Assembly (NCBI GenBank): GCA_900466005.1
Contig: UEGQ01000019.1
Span: 1-44,970 of the forward strand
Direction: 5' to 3'
DNA length: 44,970 nucleotides
Origin: Hyphomicrobiales bacterium
Lineage (GTDB): Bacteria; Pseudomonadota; Alphaproteobacteria; Rhizobiales; Rhizobiaceae
The notes beneath the pieces are model-generated. The model was given only the letters and a program-made list of their open reading frames with translations, searched no databases and had not been told where the DNA came from. Positions 8,738 through 17,367 of the stretch are shown here, one piece after another (positions within the stretch are counted from its first letter, which is position 1; each line of letters starts with the position of its first letter). Made by a program: the position numbers and the translations under genes.

Positions 8738-9847
8738 TCAGCGATCGAGCACCGAGCGGATTTCAACCATGTTCGAGCGGACGCGAAGCAGGTAGAACCC
8801 CATCGTCGCGAGATGCGTCGGCATGATCCAGCCGTCCTCGCTGCCGTTCGAGATGATCGCGGGCTGAATTCTGAGCGCCGCCTGCAATTGCTTTTCCATC
8901 TCCGCCCATATGGCGGTCAGATTGCGGTCCCGGATGACGTCGACGAAGTCGGCACGTGCCGCACGCAGGACGGCATACTGACCGTAAAGCTGACCATAGG
9001 CGAACCAGAAGCGGTCGTCGGCGCGCGTATCGAACCAGCCGGCATTGAACTCCTCCGAACGGCGGCGCAGGATGTCGGACGTACTGCCGAGATCACTCGC
9101 CATGCGGTCGAGGAGCTGGACGAGGTTGTCGGCGCGCGGGTCGAAGACGGCCTTGCAGGCCGCGAGATCGGCGTTGAACTTCGTCCAGTTGCGGATCGCC
9201 GCGCGATAGAAGCTCGGGGTCGGCGTCTTGAAGCCGAACGGACTGGTTCCGAAGTACCAGGTCCCCTCGTCGAACTGGATGTTGCCGCGGGCTTCCTGCA
9301 GATCGTTGTTGATGCTCGACGTGCCACGCACGCGCCCGAGATTGTCGACGAGTTCGATCGCCATGCGGCGGGCTACCTGGTTGACGCCACGCTGGAAGGA
9401 CGCCTTGTTGTCGAAGAAGGGCGTGTGATCCCAGTCAACGCCGAAGAAACCGATCTTGTAGAGCAGCGTCGAGGAAATCCACGTGTTCTTGTTGACGTTG
9501 GCGTCGGTGAGATCGGAGACGATGCTGACGATTGCCGAGTTCTCGCAGGTGCCGGGCTGCTCGGCGACCGGCTGCCCGGCCGGATGCTTGCGCTCCTCGA
9601 ACTTGTAGGCCTGGACGAATTCCGGATCGAAATTGTACCAGACCTGCGTGCGCCAGAAGAACTGGCCATAAAGGCCGATCAGCAGGAGCAGGAGCAGGAG
9701 GATCGGTCCCCTGACCAGCCAGGTGCGGCGCGAATACCATCCGTGAGCGGCCAGAAACGGCCATAGCAAACCGGCGACGACCAATCCGACACCGCGTCCG
9801 ACGGCGCTGAAGACACGATGGAAGAATGCAATGATCGGGTCAAGCAT
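8738..9847 (-). CDS. DUF2333-family membrane-anchored protein
   Basis: A 369-aa protein matching DUF2333. One strong transmembrane segment lies at about residues 46-65 (GPILLLLLLLIGLYGQFFW), preceded by a weaker hydrophobic stretch at 15-33. The large C-terminal part, rich in aromatic residues (WYNFDPEFVQAYKF, DEGTWYFGTSPFGF), is probably periplasmic. The function of the family is not known. It is the last gene of a minus-strand run with a prohibitin gene 181 bases upstream and a coiled-coil gene before that, which suggests a membrane-organisation or envelope-stress role by context only. Confidence 0.85.
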   Translation of the reverse strand: MLDPIIAFFHRVFSAVGRGVGLVVAGLLWPFLAAHGWYSRRTWLVRGPILLLLLLLIGLYGQFFWRTQVWYNFDPEFVQAYKFEERKHPAGQPVAEQPGTCENSAIVSIVSDLTDANVNKNTWISSTLLYKIGFFGVDWDHTPFFDNKASFQRGVNQVARRMAIELVDNLGRVRGTSSINNDLQEARGNIQFDEGTWYFGTSPFGFKTPTPSFYRAAIRNWTKFNADLAACKAVFDPRADNLVQLLDRMASDLGSTSDILRRRSEEFNAGWFDTRADDRFWFAYGQLYGQYAVLRAARADFVDVIRDRNLTAIWAEMEKQLQAALRIQPAIISNGSEDGWIMPTHLATMGFYLLRVRSNMVEIRSVLDR

Positions 9848-10028
9848 GGTCGTCTCCTTGTGCCGTCGCAGCCATGGCGAGAGCTTCTCTCGTCATGCAC
9901 ATATGTCGCGACGGGGCGGGATGCAACAGCCTGGCGAAGCACCCGCCGATCGCCTTTGACAGCATCATAAAAGCAGCTTCCGCCGAGACCAAGCGCGACA
10001 CAGCGTCCGGGAAGCGCCGACGCCAGCC

Positions 10029-10940
10029 CTATTTGGTTCCGATGAACGGGACTGCTGAACCCGGAATCATCGTCGCCGGCAACTGGCCGTTCCAACGCTC
10101 CGCAGCGATGAGGTCAATCAGCGCCGGGTTGTCGCGCAGCGCCGCCCCCTTCGCCCGGATGGCGTCGGCTTCCGCCTCGCCGGCAAGCCGCGTCGCCGCA
10201 GCCTGTGCCTCCGCCTGCGCACGCACGGCCTGCGCCTGGGCGTTCGCCTGGGTCACGGTGATCTCCGCCTGCACCTTTTCCCGCTCGGCGTTCTGGCGCA
10301 GCTTCTGCACTTCGACCTCGGCCAGCATGCGGTTTTCGATCGATTGCTCGTAAGCATCCGAAAAATCGATGTTCTCGATCTGCACGCTGTCGATGAGGAC
10401 CGGTCCCTTCACCGCATCGCGGATCGCGGTTTCCGTTTCCGCGTTCAGTCGCACACGCTCCTGGATCGCGGTCACCGCGTTGAACTTGCCGAAGACGTTC
10501 TTCGCCTGTTCGAAGACGCGCCGGTCGATCAGGCGCTGCACCACGCCGTCCTCGCCGCCGTACTCGGCGTAGATGCGCTCGACCTCGTTCGCCGGAAGCC
10601 GGTAGTTGACGGAGAGCTTCATCGTCGCGGCCTGCTGATCGCGGGAATATGTTTCCACCTGTTCGTAGATCTGGGCACGGCTCTGGACGCTGATCTTCAC
10701 GACCCGGTCGAGGAACGGGATCTTGAAACCGAGCCCCGGCTCGGCGGTACCGATCACCGCCCCCATCCGCAGGATCACGCCGCGCTCCCCTTCGTCGACC
10801 GTATAGAACGACTTGCTCCCCATGACTGCGACGATCGCGGCGACACCGACGTAGAGCAGAATTCTCGCCCGCCCGATGCCGCCGGCAGACGACCCGCCGC
10901 CATTGCTTCCGAGCGCGTGCCCCAATGCAAGCTTTGCCAT
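10029..10940 (-). CDS. Prohibitin/SPFH (band 7) family membrane protein
   Basis: 303 aa. A Gly/Ser-rich N-terminus is followed by a single transmembrane segment at about 26-42 (RILLYVGVAAIVAVMG), an SPFH domain (YTVDEGERGVILRMG, PGLGFKIPFLDRVVKI, NVFGKFNAVTAIQERVR) and an Ala/Gln/Glu-rich coiled coil (about 205-270). It ends with RWNGQLPATMIPG, a typical prohibitin C-terminus. Such proteins build ring-like microdomains that scaffold membrane proteases and transport complexes. ATG 10940 is chosen because AGGGGGAC lies just upstream; the frame stays open for 17 more codons without a better start. Neighbours are the DUF2333 and coiled-coil genes. Confidence 0.93.
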   Translation of the reverse strand: MAKLALGHALGSNGGGSSAGGIGRARILLYVGVAAIVAVMGSKSFYTVDEGERGVILRMGAVIGTAEPGLGFKIPFLDRVVKISVQSRAQIYEQVETYSRDQQAATMKLSVNYRLPANEVERIYAEYGGEDGVVQRLIDRRVFEQAKNVFGKFNAVTAIQERVRLNAETETAIRDAVKGPVLIDSVQIENIDFSDAYEQSIENRMLAEVEVQKLRQNAEREKVQAEITVTQANAQAQAVRAQAEAQAAATRLAGEAEADAIRAKGAALRDNPALIDLIAAERWNGQLPATMIPGSAVPFIGTK

Positions 10941-11029
10941 TTGTCCCCCTGAACCTTTCCCTTGCGATGTCGCTCGACACCGCTGACACACTGCAGCCGC
11001 GCGCGACGTGGCCGCCCCTGCCGGAAGTC

Positions 11030-11890
11030 TTAGCCGGACGCGTCGTGCTTTTCCAGAAGGCTGGCGAAACGACGAGCGAAGGCGTCGTCGGCGTGCGTCT
11101 TGCGACGCCGGATCTCGCGCGCAGCCTGCGCGCCCCGGCTTGCGGCGTGGATCTCGCTTGCCACGCCCGGCGTGAAGCCGCCGAAGCCCCAGCCCTCGAC
11201 CGCCTGACGGAGGAAACCTCGTTGCAGCCCGTCGATCGACAGCTTGTTGAGCAGTGTCTGCATGGCGGCGATGCCGTCGTTCAACGATTCGACCTGTGCC
11301 CGGAAAATGGATGTGGCGCGCTCCAGCAGGGCGTCCTCGGCGAACAGTCCGGACTCGTCGGGCTGCCGCGCCGCCAGGTCGAGCAGGCGCGCCGTCCCCT
11401 TCCGGCGTTCGATCAGGCGGACGAGGTCTCCCTCCGCCCTTTGCTGCTGCTCGGCGAAAAACGCACGCTCCTCCTCGATCAGGCGAAGGATCGCGTCGGA
11501 TTTCGAAAGCAGGTCCTCGAGCCTTGCGGCAAGCGAATGCTCCATCGTACGCGAATGCCGCATCCTTGCGGCCTTCCGCGCAGAGAAGAACGCGACGAAG
11601 CGTTCGAGGCGCGTGAACCGCTTCATCGCCTCGAATTCGGCGGCAATCGCCTTCGTCGCTTGATCGAGGCCGAAAACGAGCTCGGCGATCGTCGCGACAA
11701 TCGCCTCCTGCCGACGGATGGTCTGGGCGAGACGGGCGGCGTCCGCGTCCAGTTCGTCGTCCTCCATCCTGCTTTCGGCGGCCGCGATCCTCGCGAGCGC
11801 CGCGGTCGACTGCGCCGTTTCTTCTCGCAGGTCGCCGAGGGCGACACGGACCGTCTCGACTCTCCGGTCGAACAGTTCGAGCTTCGCCAT
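11030..11890 (-). CDS. Coiled-coil hypothetical protein upstream of prohibitin
   Basis: The family is not recognised. The 286-aa product has no signal peptide or membrane span and is mostly helical, with heptad-rich segments at residues 8-60 (VETVRVALGDLREETAQ), 120-165 (LEDLLSKSDAILRLIEEER) and 205-240. A basic patch, RFVAFFSARKAARMRHSR, lies near the middle and could contact membrane or nucleic acid. The ATG at 11890 has a purine-rich GGAGGGAAGGG just upstream. It is 89 bases from the prohibitin start and points the same way, so a shared transcript is likely. A scaffold or adaptor for the prohibitin complex would be a guess from context. Confidence 0.75.
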   Translation of the reverse strand: MAKLELFDRRVETVRVALGDLREETAQSTAALARIAAAESRMEDDELDADAARLAQTIRRQEAIVATIAELVFGLDQATKAIAAEFEAMKRFTRLERFVAFFSARKAARMRHSRTMEHSLAARLEDLLSKSDAILRLIEEERAFFAEQQQRAEGDLVRLIERRKGTARLLDLAARQPDESGLFAEDALLERATSIFRAQVESLNDGIAAMQTLLNKLSIDGLQRGFLRQAVEGWGFGGFTPGVASEIHAASRGAQAAREIRRRKTHADDAFARRFASLLEKHDASG

Positions 11891-12033
11891 TGCCCTTCCC
11901 TCCCCTGCGGTCCGCCGCCGATCAACGGTTACCACGTAAGACTGCGAAAGATCAGCTGAAATCTCCGGTCCGACCATTGCAGCCCCGGCTGCCCGCAGCC
12001 CCTCCCGCGCGAAATGCCGGAACGCGCGCGAAC

Positions 12034-12062
12034 AAAAACCCCGCCACCGAACGGCGACGGGG
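12034..12062 (-). terminator. Rho-independent terminator after the cytochrome c gene
   Basis: Read on the minus strand, CCCCGTCGCC pairs with GGTGGCGGGG (two G-T pairs) around a GTTC loop, followed directly by TTTTT. It lies 26 bases past the cytochrome c stop and separates that gene from the coiled-coil/prohibitin/DUF2333 run. Confidence 0.88.
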
Positions 12063-12088
12063 CTTCGCTCCAATGCCGTACGCGCGGC

Positions 12089-12472
12089 TTACTTCGCGGC
12101 GGCCGGGTCCTTCAGGTAAGCGATGACGTTCTCGATATCGTCTTCCTTCTTGAGACCGGCAAAGGTCATCGTCGTGCCCTTCACGAGTTCCCTCGGCTTG
12201 GGAAGGTAGGACTTCAGGAGGTCCTCGGTCCAGGTCTTGCCGTCAGCTCCGAATTCGGTCATGGCCTTGGAATACTTGAACCCCTGAACGGTTGCGATCG
12301 GACGGCCGATCACCCCCTGCAGCGTCGGACCGACCTTGTTCTTGCCGTCGACCGTATGGCAGGCGGCGCATTGCTTGAAGACCTTGGCGCCCGCAACCGG
12401 GTCGCCGTCGGCAGCGGCGAAACCTGCGGGCAGGACCAGCGCGGCGGCTAGGACAAGACAGTTGATTTTCAT
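12089..12472 (-). CDS. Periplasmic class I cytochrome c
   Basis: 127 aa. A Sec signal peptide (residues 1-20, LAAALVLPAGFAAA) precedes a mature domain of about 106 residues with the haem motif CAACH at 35-39 and a likely methionine axial ligand at M102 (KGTTMTFAGLKK). Size and the KVGPTLQGVIGRPI segment fit the c2/c550 group of soluble electron carriers between the bc1 complex and terminal oxidases. The ATG at 12472 with GAGAGG 6 bases upstream is chosen over a longer frame that would bury the signal peptide. The gene is monocistronic by its terminator. Confidence 0.93.
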   Translation of the reverse strand: MKINCLVLAAALVLPAGFAAADGDPVAGAKVFKQCAACHTVDGKNKVGPTLQGVIGRPIATVQGFKYSKAMTEFGADGKTWTEDLLKSYLPKPRELVKGTTMTFAGLKKEDDIENVIAYLKDPAAAK

Positions 12473-12601
12473 AGAATACCTCTCTCCACGTCGTTGATGC
12501 CCCTGGGTAGCCAGTGACGACCGGAAGATAGACGATTTTAAGGCTTTTGCCACGGGGCGGGTTGCCGCGGCGAGACGCATCCGCCGGCAGATGCGGAAAC
12601 G

Positions 12602-13183
12602 TCAGGCAAAATTGAACTTCTCATCCCAGTGCCGGCGGCAGAAGGAGACATATTTCTCGTTGCCGCCGACATCGATCTGCGCGCCCTCCCGAATGAGGTT
12701 GCCTGCGGCATCGAAGCGGGCGACCATCGTCGCCTTGCGGCCGCAATGACAGATGGTGCGGATTTCCCTCAGTTCGTCGGCAAGCGCGAGCAGCGCCATA
12801 GAACCGGGAAAGAGCCGGCCCTGGAAATCCGTCCTCAGCCCGTAGGCCATCACCGGGATGGACATCCGGTCGGCGACGCGCGCGAGCTGCCAGACATGCG
12901 CCTCGGTCAGGAACTGCGCCTCGTCGATGAAGACGCAGGCGATCGCCCCTTCGGCGGCAAGTTCCTCGATTGCGCAGTAGAGGTCGGTCCCGGCGTCGAA
13001 GGTCAGCGCATCCGTCGAAAGACCTATGCGCGAAGCAACCTTGCCCGCACCACTGCGGTCGTCGAAGGCGGCGGTGAAGATCACCGTGCGCATGCCGCGC
13101 TCCTGATAATTGTAGGAGGCCTGCAAGAGCATCGTGGACTTGCCCGCGTTCATCGATGCGTAGTTGAAATAGAGCTTTGCCAT
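12602..13183 (-). CDS. tdk: Thymidine kinase
   Basis: Phosphorylates thymidine to dTMP for pyrimidine salvage. 193 aa, the usual size for the bacterial type II enzyme. It shows a P-loop (MNAGKST, 11-17), FIDEAQFL as the Walker B/DEAQF motif, the lasso-associated AYGLRTDFQG, and zinc-ligand cysteines in CHCG and SFCRRHW. ATG 13183, with GGAG 9 bases upstream, agrees with the family N-terminus MAKLYFNYA. It is divergent from choX. Confidence 0.97.
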   Translation of the reverse strand: MAKLYFNYASMNAGKSTMLLQASYNYQERGMRTVIFTAAFDDRSGAGKVASRIGLSTDALTFDAGTDLYCAIEELAAEGAIACVFIDEAQFLTEAHVWQLARVADRMSIPVMAYGLRTDFQGRLFPGSMALLALADELREIRTICHCGRKATMVARFDAAGNLIREGAQIDVGGNEKYVSFCRRHWDEKFNFA

Positions 13184-13415
13184 GCTTGTGTCTCCGGTCG
13201 CAGCCCCTTTCGGAAAAAGCTCGGCCGGATGGAAGCCCGTGGAGTGAAGAATCACAGCTTTTTCCGGAGGCGGCGACAGACGCGCCTAGCGGGAAAATAA
13301 ATGTCGAGACGTCGCAAAGGGGGTGGGGAGCACGGCGCAAACGCGCGGATGCGCTTGCTTTTGTAGTGTATAGAATGTTGACTTGGGAACATTAAAACAA
13401 AAGGGAGTACCACCA

Positions 13416-14372
13416 ATGCAAAAGACCAAATTGCGCCGCCTTTCGATCGCCACGGCTGCGGCCGTGTTCGCGCTCGGAACCGCTTCGGCCTTCGCTGCCG
13501 AGCCGGCGAGCTGCTCGCCTGTCCGCTTCTCCGACGTCGGCTGGACCGACATCACCTCGACGACCGCCACGGCATCCGTGATCCTCAAGGCGCTCGGCTA
13601 CGAGACCTCGGTGACCGTGCTCTCCCTCCCGGTCACCTACACCTCGATGAAGAACAAGGACATCGACGTGTTCCTCGGCAACTGGATGCCGAGCCAGAGC
13701 AACGACATCAAGCCTTATATCGACGACAAGTCCGTCGAATCCTTCGGACCGAACCTGGAAGGCGCGAAGTACACGCTCGCGACCAACGCCAAGGGTGCCG
13801 AACTCGGCATCAAGGACTTCGCCGACATCGCCAAGCACAAGGACGAACTCGACGGCAAGATCTACGGCATCGAGCCGGGCAATGACGGCAACCGGCTCGT
13901 TCTCGAAATGATCGAGAAGAACGATTTCGGCCTCGAAGGCTTCGAAGTGGTGGAATCCTCCGAGCAGGGCATGCTCGCCCAGGTCGCCCGCGCCGAACAG
14001 GACGGCGCACCGGTCGTCTTCCTCGGCTGGGCTCCGCACCCGATGAACTCCAACTTCAAGCTGACCTATCTGACGGGCGGCGACGCGACCTTCGGCCCGA
14101 ACTTCGGTGGCGCCTCGGTCTACACCAACGTTCGCGCCGGCTATCTCGACGAGTGCCCGAACGTCGGCAAGTTCCTGAAGAACCTCGTCTTCTCGCTCGA
14201 CATGGAAAACGTCGTGATGGGCAAGATCCTCGACGAAGGCAAGGATCCGGAAGTGGCCGCGACCGAATGGCTGAAGGCCAACGGCTCGGCGATCGGTCCC
14301 TGGCTCGACGGCGTCACCACCAAGGACGGCGGCGACGCGATGGCGGCAGCGAAGTCGGCGATCGGTTTCTGA
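13416..14372 (+). CDS. choX: Choline ABC transporter, periplasmic binding protein
   Basis: 318 aa with a Sec signal peptide (about 1-28, ending SAFAAEP). Counting from ATG 13416, the aromatic box and ligand residues known for Sinorhizobium meliloti ChoX are all in register: W43, D45, W90, Y119, N156 and W205. This argues for choline, and weakly acetylcholine, as ligand rather than glycine betaine or proline. GGGAG lies 9 bases before the ATG. It is first of three genes choX-choW-choV; a strong hairpin follows its stop and probably sets a higher level of the binding protein than of the permease. Confidence 0.96.
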   Translation: MQKTKLRRLSIATAAAVFALGTASAFAAEPASCSPVRFSDVGWTDITSTTATASVILKALGYETSVTVLSLPVTYTSMKNKDIDVFLGNWMPSQSNDIKPYIDDKSVESFGPNLEGAKYTLATNAKGAELGIKDFADIAKHKDELDGKIYGIEPGNDGNRLVLEMIEKNDFGLEGFEVVESSEQGMLAQVARAEQDGAPVVFLGWAPHPMNSNFKLTYLTGGDATFGPNFGGASVYTNVRAGYLDECPNVGKFLKNLVFSLDMENVVMGKILDEGKDPEVAATEWLKANGSAIGPWLDGVTTKDGGDAMAAAKSAIGF

Positions 14373-14390
14373 TCGGTTCGTTGAAACAAG

Positions 14391-14418
14391 CGCGCGGGAA
14401 TGGCACCATTCCCGCGCG
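14391..14418 (+). terminator. Intercistronic hairpin between choX and choW
   Basis: CGCGCGGGAATG (14391-14402) pairs perfectly over 12 bp with CATTCCCGCGCG (14407-14418) around the loop GCAC. The following sequence AGCTTTATG has no real T-run, so an mRNA-stabilising or attenuating structure is more likely than a full terminator, as is common downstream of binding-protein genes in ABC operons. Confidence 0.8.
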
Positions 14419-14461
14419 AGCTTTATGAGCGTTTGTTTGGCGCCAGATTCCGGGAACATTC

Positions 14462-15334
14462 ATGAACTTCTTGACCGACTACAAGATCCCGATCGGGGTT
14501 GGAGCGAAGGAAGTGGTCGCTTGGCTGACCACCAACCTTAAGATTTTCTTCGATGCGATTGCCGCGATCCTCAACGCATCCATCAACGCCATGCTCTTCG
14601 TCCTGCAGGCGCCGTACCTGAAAGGGACAGGGCTCGAAGATTTCTATCCGCTCTTCATGATCCTCGTCTTCACGGCGGTCGCCTGGTTCGTCAGACGTTC
14701 CGCGGGTGTCGCGACCTTCACGCTCATCGGCCTCCTCGTCATCTACAACCAGGGCTACTGGAAAGAGACGATGGAAACGCTGGCGCTGGTGCTCGCAGCC
14801 ACCGGCGTGTCCATGGTGGTCGGCGTTCCGATCGGCATCGCCTGTGCGCGCCGTCCGTGGCTCTATGCCGGCGTTCGCCCGATGCTCGACCTCATGCAGA
14901 CGATCCCGACCTTCGTCTATCTGATCCCGGCTCTCATCCTCTTCGGCCTCGGCATGGTTCCGGGCCTCATCGCGACCGTCATCTTTGCCATTCCCGCACC
15001 GATCCGCCTCACCCGTCTCGGCATCATCTCGACGCCGCCGTCGCTCGTCGAAGCCGCCGAGGCCTTCGGTGCCACCAAGGCGCAGGTGCTGACGAAGGTG
15101 GAGCTGCCGTTCGCCACGCCGCAGATCATGGCGGGCCTCACGCAGACCATCATGCTGTCGCTCTCGATGGTGGTCATCGCCGCGCTCGTCGGCGCAAGCG
15201 GCCTCGGCGTGCCGGTCGTTCGCGCGCTGAACACCGTCAACATCGCCAAGGGCTTCGATTCCGGTCTCTGCATCGTCATCCTGGCCATTATTCTCGACCG
15301 TATATTCCGGTCCTCCGACGAAGGAGACGCATGA
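14462..15334 (+). CDS. choW: Choline ABC transporter, permease
   Basis: 290-aa inner-membrane permease of the ProW/OpuAB group with about six to seven hydrophobic segments. The cytoplasmic coupling loop (EAAEAFGATKAQVLTKVELP) carries the EAA motif that docks on the ATPase. It lacks the long N-terminal extension of enterobacterial ProW. It follows choX by 89 bases and its TGA touches or overlaps the choV start, so translation is coupled. Confidence 0.95.
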   Translation: MNFLTDYKIPIGVGAKEVVAWLTTNLKIFFDAIAAILNASINAMLFVLQAPYLKGTGLEDFYPLFMILVFTAVAWFVRRSAGVATFTLIGLLVIYNQGYWKETMETLALVLAATGVSMVVGVPIGIACARRPWLYAGVRPMLDLMQTIPTFVYLIPALILFGLGMVPGLIATVIFAIPAPIRLTRLGIISTPPSLVEAAEAFGATKAQVLTKVELPFATPQIMAGLTQTIMLSLSMVVIAALVGASGLGVPVVRALNTVNIAKGFDSGLCIVILAIILDRIFRSSDEGDA

Positions 15335-16380
15335 TGACCGCGGTCAAGTTCGATAACGTCTCCATTGTCTTCGGCGCCAATCCGGAACGGGCGCTCGCGC
15401 TGGTCGACAAGGGCAAGACGCGCGACGAGATCGGTGCCGAAACCGGGCTGGTGCTCGGCGTCGCCGATGCCTCGCTCACCATCGAAGAGGGCGAGATCCT
15501 GGTGCTCATGGGGCTCTCGGGCTCCGGCAAGTCGACGCTCTTGCGTGCCGTCAACGCGCTCGCGCCAGTCGTGCGCGGCGACGTCAGCGTCTCCAACAGG
15601 GGCAAGTTCACCAATCCCTACAAGTGCAACCCGGCGGAACTTCGCGACCTGCGCATGCATTCCGTCTCGATGGTGTTCCAGCAATTCGGCCTCCTGCCGT
15701 GGCGCACGGTTGCCGAGAACGTCGGCTTCGGCCTCGAACTCGCCGGCGTTCCGGATGCCGAACGCCACAGGATCGTCGGAGAGCAGCTCGAGCTCGTCAA
15801 CCTGACCGCCTGGGCGGGTCGCAAGGTGCAGGAACTGTCGGGCGGCATGCAACAGCGGGTCGGCCTCGCCCGCGCCTTTGCCACCGGCGCCCCGATCCTC
15901 CTGATGGACGAGCCGTTCTCCGCGCTCGACCCGCTCATCCGCAACCGCCTGCAGGACGAGCTGCTCGAGTTCCAGAGCCGCCTGAAGAAAACCATCCTCT
16001 TCGTCAGCCACGACCTCGACGAAGCCTTCCGCATCGGCAACCGCATCGCCATCATGGAGGGCGGACGCATCATCCAGTGCGGCACGCCGCAGGAGATCGT
16101 CAAGAATCCGGCCGACCAGTACGTCGCCGACTTCGTCCAGCACATGAACCCGATCAACATGCTGACTGCCCGCGACGTCATGCGCATGGGCATCGACGCC
16201 GCCGCCACCCCCAGCACGGTGATGGGGACAGCAAAACCGGAAACGCCGCTCGTCGACATCCTCGACGCGATGGCGCGTCAACCTGGCGCAATCGGCGTGG
16301 TTGACAACGGCGCGGTCATCGGCTCGATTTCTGCCGAAGACATCGTGGCCGGGCTGACGAGGCACCGGCAGAGAGGCTGA
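15334..16380 (+). CDS. choV: Choline ABC transporter, ATP-binding protein
   Basis: 348-aa ATPase of the ProV/OpuAA type. Walker A GLSGSGKST, Q-loop VFQQFGLLPW, signature LSGGMQQR, Walker B ILLMDEP and the H-loop FVSHDLDEA are all present. The C-terminal 80 residues (from about VDILDAMARQPGAIGVVDNG) correspond to the regulatory CBS-like domain of this family, here single and short. Two tandem ATGs, 15331 and 15334, are possible; 15334 gives the better 7-base spacing from AAGGAG. Confidence 0.95.
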   Translation: MTAVKFDNVSIVFGANPERALALVDKGKTRDEIGAETGLVLGVADASLTIEEGEILVLMGLSGSGKSTLLRAVNALAPVVRGDVSVSNRGKFTNPYKCNPAELRDLRMHSVSMVFQQFGLLPWRTVAENVGFGLELAGVPDAERHRIVGEQLELVNLTAWAGRKVQELSGGMQQRVGLARAFATGAPILLMDEPFSALDPLIRNRLQDELLEFQSRLKKTILFVSHDLDEAFRIGNRIAIMEGGRIIQCGTPQEIVKNPADQYVADFVQHMNPINMLTARDVMRMGIDAAATPSTVMGTAKPETPLVDILDAMARQPGAIGVVDNGAVIGSISAEDIVAGLTRHRQRG

Positions 16381-16502
16381 CCGGCTCGAAGACCAACGTC
16401 GGTGTCGCAGCGTTCGGCGGCATCGGCGTGCATCGCGCGGCCGCATGGACGACGGATCACTGCCGCCGGTCCCTCCGACAAAGAGAGGCGAGCAGGAAAA
16501 CC

Positions 16503-17252
16503 ATGACGGACAAACCTTCGGTCATTCGTGAAACCGACGACGAGGCGCGCGGGCTTGCCCGCCGGCTATTGCGCTCGGCCCGTTACGTCGCCCTTGCCGT
16601 CCTCGATCCGGAGACCGGCTTCCCCTTCGTGAGCCGCGTGCTGCTCGGCACGGACACCGACGGCTCTGCGGTCATCCTCGTCTCGGCGCTCTCGGCACAC
16701 ACGCGGGCCTTGAAGAACGATCCGCGCGCCTCCCTGCTGGCCGGCGTTCCCGGCAAGGGCGATCCCCTCGCCCATCCCCGCGTAACGGTCCAGTGCCTCG
16801 CCGAGGCCGTCGATCGCGATACCCGCGAGCACGGCCGGTTGCGGGCGCGCTTCATCGCCCGCCATCCGAAATCCGCGCTCTACATCGACTTCGGCGACTT
16901 CGGTTTCTTCAGGCTCGTGCCCCAGTCCGCAAGCCTCAACGGCGGCTTCGGGCGCGCCTACCTGCTGACCGGCGAAGACTTCCGGATCGTCGCTCCGGAG
17001 GCGGGAGACATCGCCGGACATGAGGCGGAGGCACTACTAGATTTAGCTAAATTAGCACCGGAACTGGCGAACACGATCGCCATCCAAAAATGCGGCCAGA
17101 AGCCCGGGAAATGGGCCCTTTGCGGGCTCGACATGGCCGGAATCGACCTCATTTGCGGCGATTCACTCATTCGTTACGAATTTGGTCGCTTAATTGCCAG
17201 GCGCAAAGACCTGTTATCAGCCCTAACTAATACAGAAGAACCGATACCTTAA
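16503..17252 (+). CDS. HugZ-like FMN-binding split-barrel protein (pyridoxamine 5'-phosphate oxidase family)
   Basis: 249 aa. The N-terminal two thirds is a PNPOx-like split barrel (ARYVALAVLDPETGFPFVSRVLL, SALSAHTRALKNDPRASLLAG, HPRVTVQCLAEAV); the C-terminal 80 residues match the DUF2470-like helper domain found in HugZ haem-degrading proteins. Haem or flavin binding is a family expectation, not shown here. The ATG at 16503 has only AGCAGGAAAA in front. It follows choV by 122 bases with no terminator, so readthrough is possible. Its last 200 bases are visibly A+T-richer, leading into the nolR promoter region. Confidence 0.85.
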   Translation: MTDKPSVIRETDDEARGLARRLLRSARYVALAVLDPETGFPFVSRVLLGTDTDGSAVILVSALSAHTRALKNDPRASLLAGVPGKGDPLAHPRVTVQCLAEAVDRDTREHGRLRARFIARHPKSALYIDFGDFGFFRLVPQSASLNGGFGRAYLLTGEDFRIVAPEAGDIAGHEAEALLDLAKLAPELANTIAIQKCGQKPGKWALCGLDMAGIDLICGDSLIRYEFGRLIARRKDLLSALTNTEEPIP

Positions 17253-17253
17253 A

Positions 17254-17269
17254 TTTAGGAATATACAAT
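17254..17269 (+). promoter_or_regulatory. NolR-box match upstream of nolR
   Basis: TTTAG-N9-AT fits the published NolR consensus (A/T)TTAG-N9-A(T/A). It begins just after the stop of the preceding gene and 98 bases before the nolR ATG, in an A+T-rich stretch. NolR is known to repress its own gene in Sinorhizobium meliloti, so autoregulation is plausible. The motif is short and a chance match cannot be excluded. Confidence 0.5.
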
Positions 17270-17367
17270 TTTTCTTGGATCGCTAGAGTTTCATAGCGGC
17301 TTATTTGACTGATTGCAAACGGCATCTTCTCAACCGAAAGATGCTGTACATAAGGAAGACTGAACGT

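Noticed and set aside
14857..15333. Longer N-terminus for ChoV reaching into choW
   Set aside because: Only low-complexity Arg/His-rich residues; the ABC domain starts at MTAVKFDN with AAGGAG 7 bases ahead.
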